A stretch of DNA of 64,000 nucleotides from Posidonia oceanica (taxonomy: Eukaryota; Streptophyta; Magnoliopsida; Alismatales; Posidoniaceae). A program made the translations under genes and the position numbers. This document shows, piece after piece, positions 56,555-64,000 of the stretch. The first letter of the stretch is position 1. Every line of letters starts with the position of its first letter. The notes below the pieces were generated by a model, which did no database searches, was not told the origin of the DNA, and saw only the letters and a list, made by a program, of their open reading frames with translations. Location: NCBI GenBank assembly GCA_037176725.1, contig JAZBRS010000020.1, forward strand, positions 57,192,001 to 57,256,000, given 5' to 3'.

Positions 56555-59500
56555 ATGGCCCAGTACGTTAGTGAGCCTTCTTTTACTCCCGTCACAGAGG
56601 GTGTTTCCGTTCCGGCCCCTCTGGTTGCTCCCTCTGTCCCTCTTGTTCCCCCTCCGACGCCAGGGTTTCCTCCTCTGACGTCTCTAGGTTCTCAGTACAC
56701 CCCGGGACAGTGGCAAGCCTCCCTTCCTCCGGATCCGGTCGCCGAATCTATCTTGACGGCCGTTACTCGCGCTCCGGAGACGCCACTGCCCCCTCCGTCC
56801 CAGGGATACGTCGCTTTCGACATCCCTTCCACCGCTGCTGCGACCTTCTCTGTAGAATCCTTCCCTCCCGGACAGTCTGTGTCCGTGCCACTTGTTTCTC
56901 AGCCTCCGCCGGCACTGCACTTCAGCGTCCCCACTGGCGAGACGCCCGAGGCGCAGTACCAGCATCTGATGGAGCTCGCCCAGAGACTGCAGGGCATGGC
57001 TCTATCAGTTCGTCCTCCTTCTGTCCCTGTCGTTCCTGAGGTTCCTCCGAGGCCAGTTCCTGCATTCCTTGCATCAACCTCTACACCTCCGCCTCGACCA
57101 TCGTCGCAACTGCTCACGGTTCCGACGATGGGGGCTCGTTTGCCGCCTCCTCTTGCACAACACTTGGCACAGCATGCTCCACTTCCTTCTGGTGGTCAAC
57201 CCTTCGGATCGGCTGGAGCCCAATACCTCACTGGCTCGCTGTCTGGCACCCCGCCAGTACAGCAATTGGCGCTCCGTCATCCACCCCCTATCCCAGCACA
57301 GCATGGCATTTATTCTTCTCCTCTCCCTCAAGTCCAGCATCCTGCATACACTCCTGCATACACTATCCCCCAGCACGGATACGTCGGCCATCCCGTTGCT
57401 CCACCAGGCGACGCTATGGTAGATCCAGAGGAGCACTTAGGTGCGACCCATTCGGCGTATGTGCTCGCTACCCCTGCTGATCCCTCTCCTCCAGCAGCAA
57501 TCCAAGACCCCATCAATAACCAGATGGACGTCTTGGAGAAAGCACTACGACTAGTGCAGGGTACTGAGCACCAGACCTACCAGTTCCGAGACCTCTGCTG
57601 CTTTCCAGAGGCGGTACTCCCTCCGAAGTTCAAAATCCCGGACTTCGAGAAATATAATGGTAGGGGCTGCCCCGTAGCACACCTAAAGGCGTATTGCGGT
57701 GATCTCGCTCAGCTTCAGGCTGACGAGAGGTTGCTGATCCGCTTGTTCCAGAAGAGCTTGACCGGGCCGGCACTCAAGTGGTTCACATCACTCGACATGT
57801 CAGCCATCAAGACTTGGAACGACCTCAGTCAGGCGTTCCTGGAGCAATACTCCTTCAACCTCGATCTTGTCCCAAAGAGGGCGGACTTGATCGCCATCAA
57901 GCAGAATTCTGGCGAGCCGTTCGGGGAGTACGTCGGCCGCTGGCGCGCCCTTGCCTCTCAGGTTCGAGATAGACCCTCTGACGAGGAGTCTATCGAGATC
58001 GTTATCAAAGGGGCACAGCCGTCTCTCGGAGCTCTGCTTAGCATTCAGCCAGTCACTACTTTCGCGGCACTCATCAGAGCTGGAGCGCGCGTAGAGAGTT
58101 CTTTGCGGAGTGGCAACTTCCCGGCTCTCTCTGCGTTCGCTAAGCAGGCAGCGATCAGTAGCAACAGTGCCAACAGCAGCACCCCCAACAACAACAACAG
58201 CGGCAGCAGCAACAACCGCCCGAAGAGGAAGGATTCGCCGAAACCCGCTGTTGCATTCGTCGATTCTCCTGCTGTGCCTGTTCGCTTGCCGTCGCGGCCT
58301 GCCCCAGCTCAGATGGTGTACGCTCCTGCACCTAGGAATCCACACACACCGCACATCACAACCACCGCTAGACCGGTCTATCCTGCCGCACCGGTTCAGC
58401 AAGGCCCGTACCCGAGGCAAAGAAGACCACCCACCGAGAGGCGGAATTTCACCCCACTGGTGGAACCACTCACGGTCATCTTGCCAAAGGTGGCATCGCT
58501 CCTGAAGTTCCCGAAGGTCCGTCCGCCGCCAAGCCCCCTGCCGCATTGGTTTAGGTCGGACCTCTTCTGCAATTTCCATCGAAGCGTCGGGCATTCGACG
58601 GACAATTGCTTCTCCCTGCGGAACGCGATTCAGGACCTGATCGAATCAGGAACGATTGTGATCGACACGCACGAGGCATCCACCCAAGCACGCACTCATG
58701 CATCTGCATCTCCAGCTGTTCCCCCGCATTCTGGCATCGTCCGCCAACCTTTACCGGAGCACTCTTATCCGGGAGGGGCGGGAACCTCAGGCGTCCACTC
58801 TGTCTTTCCTTCTGGGCCTGCTACCTCTGAAGTAGACCCTTCCGATCTTATCTCTGACATCTCTGAGCCTTTCCCGGTCAGTCTCTACCTCGCGGCAGTT
58901 GCCGGCTCTGAGTCGGGAATCCATTTGATCCGACCGCGTGCCAGGCCGGAGCACCCTCTCGCGCCTCCCACCGTGCTCCCTCAGGCTCAATCCCCTGTGC
59001 ACCTTCTAGCTAGGGCCCAGCCTAGTTCCCCTATCCACCTTTTAGGGCGACCTCAGCCACACCTTCTAGGCAGACCTCAACCTGCCCCAGCCTTCCCACC
59101 CCGACAACCATACCCCTTAGATAGACCTCGGCTACACCTCCTAGGCAGACCTCAACCTGCCCCAGCCTTCCCACCACAACAACCATATCCCTTAGACAGA
59201 CCCCAATATCCTGTAGGTCCCCCTGTAACCCCTCCTGTGCTCGCAGCACGTGCTCCAGTCGTCATCGATTTGACCCTGGACACCCATCGCGTCCCTTACA
59301 GCTACGCCACGGAAATGTGTGCGGAAGTAACGCGATCGGGGAGGGTTTACAGACCCCCAGTGCCGGCAACTAGGCCAACTCATCCTAGACCTGTTATGCC
59401 CCCACCCTCAAGCCAACCCATAGCAGATCCAACCCCGGATCAGCCCGTAGTTAGCCAAATCCCTACCCAGCCTGTAGTAACCCAGCTCCCTTCCACTGTC

Positions 59501-62500
59501 CCCTTAGAACCTGCTAGAACCACTCCTCCAGCTGCTAGGAGAAGCCAACCTAAAGCAGACTTAACCTCTCAGCTTAAAAAGGTCAAAGCCGACATCTCCA
59601 TCTGGGATTTGATCCACACTTCTGCCGAACACCGCGAGGCTTTTCTTCGCGTGTTCCAGGCTGCTCGTGTGTCCCAGTCCATTGAGCCTTCTGCCTTGGA
59701 GAGCATGGTTGGGTTAATCGCGGAGCCCCAGGTCATCTCTTTTACGAGTGATGAGCTGCCTCCGGCGGGGATTAATCACAACCAGCCCCTGTTCGTCACG
59801 GTGCAGTTCAAAAACTTCCGCATTCCCCTAACACTGGTTGATAACGGGTCAGGCCTTAACGTCTGCCCCTTGCGTACAGCAACCAAGCTCGGATTCAAAG
59901 CCGAGGATATCACGCCAGCCGTGAAGGGAATGACTGCTTTTGACAACACTCACCATGACGCTCTAGGGATTCTGATTATCCCTCTGGCTATCGGCCCGGT
60001 CGTCTTCGACGTAGAATTCTATGTCGTCGACTTGAAGCCTAACTTCAATCTTCTGCTTGGGCGCCCTTGGCTTCACAAGCATCAAGTCCTTCCTTCGACC
60101 CTCCATCGAATGATAAAGTACCGTCATGGCGATGATGTCATTGTCGTCATGGCGGAGAACTTTGAGAAGGAGCGGATCGAAGCAGTCTCTCCCGTGTCTT
60201 CGCAATCCATCCCGTTTGACCCCGAGACTTCTGAAGCCCTCTATCGTGTTAACCGGTGCGAGCCAGTTAACTTCGTTCCTGATCTTGAACGTGTCAACTC
60301 CTTGACCGTTCACAGCAACCCCTTTCGAATGGTCGAGAATGTATGTCACAGGTGGGGTTACACAAAGGGTACGCCGCTCGGGCGTCACGGCCAAGGGATC
60401 GCGGAGCCGATCGTAGCAGTGGAGCGAAGGAAGTCTGAAGGTCTCGGCTACGAACCAAAGCTCAACGAAGATCACTGCTTCCAGCTCAAAGACTATGCAC
60501 CAGCCATTCCCAGAGACCTCACTAACTTTACCAGTGCAGGAATTCTGGGATCCACCAACGATCAAGCCACGACGCCGACAGAGGATTGGGTGTGTGTTGA
60601 GGACTACTACTCGGATGAGGAGCAGTCTGGCACAACAGAGGCAGTCCCAATCAGCTCAGCAGAAACAGTGGTCAGAGCAGAGGCCCCACAGTCAGTCTTT
60701 TCAGCTCTCCCTCTGGCAGATATAGCAGGCAGCTTAGCAGGCCCTGTGGCAGAACAAGCAAGTTCCCACTCTTTTGCAGCCACATCTGCATTACAAGTTC
60801 AGGCAGCGGTGCAGGAGTTAGAGACACTCCTTCTGACAGAACCAAACATGCTACCGACGGTCACAACCACATCAGTGTCGCTGTCCCCATCTCTGGAGGG
60901 ACCATCTATCAGCTCAGTCAGCGACGCGGCTCAGCCCGCTCCAGCATCATCTTCAGGAATGCAGCTGGCGCAGTCCGCTTCGCATTCTCCTGACAACCAG
61001 CAGCAGCTCTCATGGCAAGACCCCATGGCGTCAGAGGCTGCACTCTCTCAGTTACGGCCTGATACAAAAGGCCAACTGAGCACTACACTCTCCGGGCCCT
61101 TGAGCCCTCTAAAGAGCACCCCTGCTTATTCTCCAACTGTGACCCTGGCAGCTTATTCATCCTTAGCACCGCTAGCTTGTCTATTTGGGCCATCTACTTC
61201 AGAGTTGCCACCATCGGACGCGCCCGTGAACCAGATCATGCAGACCCCAAGGGCGGCGACCTGTCTTGCAGCCGGGCCAGTGCCGCAGGCCCCCGGCGCC
61301 TACTACGTCGACTCCCCCTCGGACGAAGAAGAAGGAGCGGCGATAGAAGCCCAGGTCGATTCCTGGATGTCCGACTTAGAGTTGCTTTATCAAGAACAAC
61401 TCAAGTCGATAGCAGATGACCTGGCAGATCACCAAGCTGCAGAAAGGAAAGGGAAAGCCGTAGTCACGGATCCTCCTCTGCAAGAGGACCATGCCTCTAT
61501 CATGGTCCTAGAAGACTCAGCAGCGCCGGACTCCCCTAGACCAGATGAGCTCATCACTCTTCAACCAGAAGGCGGGTCTAGGTGGTTTGTGCAACCCATG
61601 CCTCACCTGAACAGCATACCAAGCGGCAGTAACCAGATCGGCCGCCAGTCTGGCGTATCCCCCACAAGCACACTAGAAGACCCAGAGGGAGGAACATCAG
61701 CAGTACATGCAGCAGCAGTAACAGAGCAGAATGCCTCAGCAGCAGAGCAGTCAGCAGCCTCAGCAGCAGAACAGTCAGCAGTATCATCAGTAGAGTCAGC
61801 TAAGCCCTCAGCAGTATCAACAGAGCACTCAGCAGAGCCAGTCAGGCCAGAGCAAACGGTAGAAGGAGTTGCTGGGATGGAGGTCGCGCACCGAGGCTAC
61901 AAGAATACCCGAGTGAGCGTGACCATCCTGAAGCGTCACCAGGGCCAAGCAGTGGAACACATGCACTCTTTCAACATCACAAGCCCTTCCTTCGAGAAAG
62001 AGATCCTCTCAGAACTTATTGCCTATGGAGAGGAAGATGATACGGGCATGGACGAGACTGACGAACCTTTGCCCGAGTTCCGACCCTATGACGACGACCC
62101 AGAAGGCCCCAATCTCCATGTTGAAGAAGAAACGGAGGTTGTCAACATCGGCACAGCTGAGGAAGTCAGAGAAGTTTGCATCAGTGCCCAGCTGTCCACC
62201 CAGGTTCGAGCAGAATTCATCGCATTCCTGAAAGAATATGCGGATGTCTTCGCCTGGAGTTATGAAGATATGGTCGGCCTTGACATAGAGATAGTGGTGC
62301 ACAATCTGCCATTAAATCCGGATGCCAAGCCAGTAAAGCAGAAACTAAGAAGATGGCGACCGCAGTGGCTGCTCATGATCAAAGAAGAGATAATGAAGCA
62401 GCTTGGAGTCAACTTTCTGAAGGTCGTTCTTTATCCTGAATGGCTGGCAAACATTGTACCTGTGCCCAAGAAAGATGGCCGAATCCGGATCTGTATCGAC

Positions 62501-64000
62501 TACAGGGACCTGAACAAGGCGAGTCCCAAGGACGACTTTCCATTGCCTCACATTGACGTCCTAGTCGACAATACGGCAGGCCACAAGATGCTCTCCTTCA
62601 TGGACGGCTTTTCTGGATACAATCAGATCAAAATGGCAGAAGAGGACATGGAAAAGACTTCATTCATCACCCCTTGGGGAGTCTTCTGCTACCAAGTCAT
62701 GCCGTTCGGCCTGAAGAATGCTGGTGCAACCTATCAAAGGGCCATGACTGCGCTATTCCACGACCTCATGCACCAAGAAGTGGAGGTCTATGTAGACGAT
62801 ATGATTGCCAAAACCAAAGAGCCCGAGGATCATCTTGCCTGTCTCAGAAAGCTCTTTAACCGTCTACGGAAGTACAAGCTGCGCCTAAATCCCAAGAAGT
62901 GCGTATTCGGGGTATCTTCTGGCAAATTGCTCGGCTACATTGTTAGCCAAAGGGGGATTGAAGTGGACCCGTTGAAAGCGCAAGCCATCGTGGACATGCC
63001 ACCCCCTAGAACTGAAAAGGAAGTCAGAAGTCTGCTTGGGCGTTTACAATATATCAGTCGCTTCATTGCACAGCTTACGCCCATCTGCGAACCCATATTC
63101 AAGCTCTTAAAGAAGAATGCGCAGATTCACTGGAACGAGGAGTGTCAGGCTGCATTTGCCAAGATCAAGCAGCTGCTGATCAAGCCTCCTGTCCTGGTCC
63201 CGCCTACGCCGGGGAGACCTTTGCTTCTCTACCTTTCTACCACGCAGCATTCCATGGGCGCCGTCTTGGGCCAACATGACGAATCTGGTAGAAAGGAGCG
63301 CGCCATCTACTACCTGAGCAAGAAATTTAATGAATGTGAAGCCAGGTACACAACACTAGAGAAGACTTGCTTGTCCCTTGTCTGGGCTGCACAGAAGCTG
63401 AGGCACTACATGATGGCATACCCAGTACAGCTCTTATGCCGGCACGATCCCATCAAATTCCTCTTCCAGAAGCCGGCCATGGTGGGCAGATGTGCCAAGT
63501 GGCAGGTGTTATTGTCTCAATACGACATCACCTTCGTCACACAGAAATCCATGAAGGGTCAAGCAATGGCAGACCATCTTGCTGACCTCCCTCTGCCTGA
63601 ATACCAACCCCTCCAGACGCAGTTCCCTGATGAAGACATTCTCTTTGCAGTGGAGGACTCTGAGCAGAAAGATCCTGAAGAAGCAGAGGAATGGCAGCTC
63701 TACTTTGATGGTGCAGTCAACAAGAGGGGTCGAGGCGTAGGCGCAGTGCTGACCACGCCCCAAGGACAGATGACTCCTTTCGCGAGGAAGCTGACTTTCA
63801 CCTGTACAAACAACGAAGCAGAATACGAAGCATGCATCCTAGGGTTGAAAGTCGCCCTCGAGCATGAGGCGCAGAAGCTGCATGTGCATGGCGATGCCAT
63901 GCTGGTGATTTCTCAAGTGAACGGTGATTGGAAGACAAAAGATCCCAAGCTTGTGCCGTATCACGAACACCTGCTGAGGCTGATGAAAGAATTCAAGAGC
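56555..64000 (+). CDS. gag-pol: Element D gag-pol polyprotein, open to the end of the window (partial)
   Basis: One frame from ATG (MAQYVSEP) to the last base, about 2,480 codons without a stop. Order by residue: Pro-rich N-terminus (1-360), gag domain (about 365-530; ALKWFTSL, AFLEQYSFNL), Cys-His knuckle (about 670; CNFHRSVGHSTDNC), aspartic protease (about 1095; LVDNGSGLN), long acidic Ser/Ala-rich linker (1350-1880), RT (about 1890-2210; YVDD at 62789-62800, intact), gypsy RNase H (about 2220-2320), then a second, archaeal-type RNase H with its Asp (YFDGAV), Glu (NNEAEYEA) and Asp (HGDAMLV). Integrase should follow outside the window. A short in-frame duplication (LGRPQPAPAFPP twice, 59065-59200) distinguishes it from A. 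It encodes particle and replication enzymes of a Tat/Ogre-type element and may be functional. Confidence 0.88.
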   Translation, partial: MAQYVSEPSFTPVTEGVSVPAPLVAPSVPLVPPPTPGFPPLTSLGSQYTPGQWQASLPPDPVAESILTAVTRAPETPLPPPSQGYVAFDIPSTAAATFSVESFPPGQSVSVPLVSQPPPALHFSVPTGETPEAQYQHLMELAQRLQGMALSVRPPSVPVVPEVPPRPVPAFLASTSTPPPRPSSQLLTVPTMGARLPPPLAQHLAQHAPLPSGGQPFGSAGAQYLTGSLSGTPPVQQLALRHPPPIPAQHGIYSSPLPQVQHPAYTPAYTIPQHGYVGHPVAPPGDAMVDPEEHLGATHSAYVLATPADPSPPAAIQDPINNQMDVLEKALRLVQGTEHQTYQFRDLCCFPEAVLPPKFKIPDFEKYNGRGCPVAHLKAYCGDLAQLQADERLLIRLFQKSLTGPALKWFTSLDMSAIKTWNDLSQAFLEQYSFNLDLVPKRADLIAIKQNSGEPFGEYVGRWRALASQVRDRPSDEESIEIVIKGAQPSLGALLSIQPVTTFAALIRAGARVESSLRSGNFPALSAFAKQAAISSNSANSSTPNNNNSGSSNNRPKRKDSPKPAVAFVDSPAVPVRLPSRPAPAQMVYAPAPRNPHTPHITTTARPVYPAAPVQQGPYPRQRRPPTERRNFTPLVEPLTVILPKVASLLKFPKVRPPPSPLPHWFRSDLFCNFHRSVGHSTDNCFSLRNAIQDLIESGTIVIDTHEASTQARTHASASPAVPPHSGIVRQPLPEHSYPGGAGTSGVHSVFPSGPATSEVDPSDLISDISEPFPVSLYLAAVAGSESGIHLIRPRARPEHPLAPPTVLPQAQSPVHLLARAQPSSPIHLLGRPQPHLLGRPQPAPAFPPRQPYPLDRPRLHLLGRPQPAPAFPPQQPYPLDRPQYPVGPPVTPPVLAARAPVVIDLTLDTHRVPYSYATEMCAEVTRSGRVYRPPVPATRPTHPRPVMPPPSSQPIADPTPDQPVVSQIPTQPVVTQLPSTVPLEPARTTPPAARRSQPKADLTSQLKKVKADISIWDLIHTSAEHREAFLRVFQAARVSQSIEPSALESMVGLIAEPQVISFTSDELPPAGINHNQPLFVTVQFKNFRIPLTLVDNGSGLNVCPLRTATKLGFKAEDITPAVKGMTAFDNTHHDALGILIIPLAIGPVVFDVEFYVVDLKPNFNLLLGRPWLHKHQVLPSTLHRMIKYRHGDDVIVVMAENFEKERIEAVSPVSSQSIPFDPETSEALYRVNRCEPVNFVPDLERVNSLTVHSNPFRMVENVCHRWGYTKGTPLGRHGQGIAEPIVAVERRKSEGLGYEPKLNEDHCFQLKDYAPAIPRDLTNFTSAGILGSTNDQATTPTEDWVCVEDYYSDEEQSGTTEAVPISSAETVVRAEAPQSVFSALPLADIAGSLAGPVAEQASSHSFAATSALQVQAAVQELETLLLTEPNMLPTVTTTSVSLSPSLEGPSISSVSDAAQPAPASSSGMQLAQSASHSPDNQQQLSWQDPMASEAALSQLRPDTKGQLSTTLSGPLSPLKSTPAYSPTVTLAAYSSLAPLACLFGPSTSELPPSDAPVNQIMQTPRAATCLAAGPVPQAPGAYYVDSPSDEEEGAAIEAQVDSWMSDLELLYQEQLKSIADDLADHQAAERKGKAVVTDPPLQEDHASIMVLEDSAAPDSPRPDELITLQPEGGSRWFVQPMPHLNSIPSGSNQIGRQSGVSPTSTLEDPEGGTSAVHAAAVTEQNASAAEQSAASAAEQSAVSSVESAKPSAVSTEHSAEPVRPEQTVEGVAGMEVAHRGYKNTRVSVTILKRHQGQAVEHMHSFNITSPSFEKEILSELIAYGEEDDTGMDETDEPLPEFRPYDDDPEGPNLHVEEETEVVNIGTAEEVREVCISAQLSTQVRAEFIAFLKEYADVFAWSYEDMVGLDIEIVVHNLPLNPDAKPVKQKLRRWRPQWLLMIKEEIMKQLGVNFLKVVLYPEWLANIVPVPKKDGRIRICIDYRDLNKASPKDDFPLPHIDVLVDNTAGHKMLSFMDGFSGYNQIKMAEEDMEKTSFITPWGVFCYQVMPFGLKNAGATYQRAMTALFHDLMHQEVEVYVDDMIAKTKEPEDHLACLRKLFNRLRKYKLRLNPKKCVFGVSSGKLLGYIVSQRGIEVDPLKAQAIVDMPPPRTEKEVRSLLGRLQYISRFIAQLTPICEPIFKLLKKNAQIHWNEECQAAFAKIKQLLIKPPVLVPPTPGRPLLLYLSTTQHSMGAVLGQHDESGRKERAIYYLSKKFNECEARYTTLEKTCLSLVWAAQKLRHYMMAYPVQLLCRHDPIKFLFQKPAMVGRCAKWQVLLSQYDITFVTQKSMKGQAMADHLADLPLPEYQPLQTQFPDEDILFAVEDSEQKDPEEAEEWQLYFDGAVNKRGRGVGAVLTTPQGQMTPFARKLTFTCTNNEAEYEACILGLKVALEHEAQKLHVHGDAMLVISQVNGDWKTKDPKLVPYHEHLLRLMKEFKS

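Overview
This window looks like plant heterochromatin made almost entirely of nested LTR retrotransposons. The evidence is plant-type Ty3/gypsy polyproteins, a primer-binding site complementary to the 3' end of plant tRNA-Arg, a Copia fragment, and GT-AG introns typical of plant genes. I found no convincing host housekeeping gene, tRNA, rRNA or CRISPR array. The polyprotein has a second RNase H after the usual one, and the LTRs reach 5.8-6.0 kb, which points to the Tat/Ogre lineage of Ty3/gypsy. The host is probably an angiosperm; I cannot name the species.

Layout, with element letters of my own. A (+ strand, 1-23729): end of the 5' LTR (1-2213), tRNA-Arg PBS, leader, decayed gag-pro-RT-RH-aRNH-IN (3543-12332), a sense DUF7745-like ORF (13832-15034), arrays of hairpin-forming repeats (15571-17190), and a complete 3' LTR (17753-23729). 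E (- strand, 23730-25896): remains of a leader, PBS and LTR into which A appears to have inserted. B (+, 25897-39995): integrase fragment, two antisense degenerate genes (DUF7745-like 28889-30384, plant-mobile-domain-like 30836-33163), a hairpin-repeat array (35985-36790) and a 2.3 kb 3' LTR. C (39996-42834): post-integrase spacer plus another antisense DUF7745-like gene; B sits inside C's spacer. F (-, 42846-47196): 1.7 kb LTR, PPT and an internal region I cannot assign. G (-, 47197-49416): 3' end of a Copia element (RT, RNase H, 288 bp LTR). D (+, 49417 to beyond 64000): a complete 5.8 kb 5' LTR inserted in G, followed by a gag-pol frame open from 56555 to the end of the window.

The elements share a plan. 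Each codes for capsid (gag), protease, reverse transcriptase with two RNases H, and integrase; the LTRs carry promoter and processing signals; the PBS and polypurine tract prime cDNA synthesis. The region between integrase and 3' LTR is an accessory zone that differs between relatives in gene content, gene orientation and which hairpin unit has been amplified. A is clearly dead (many stops, broken protease, RT and integrase sites). D is the only element in view with an intact reading frame and an intact YVDD.
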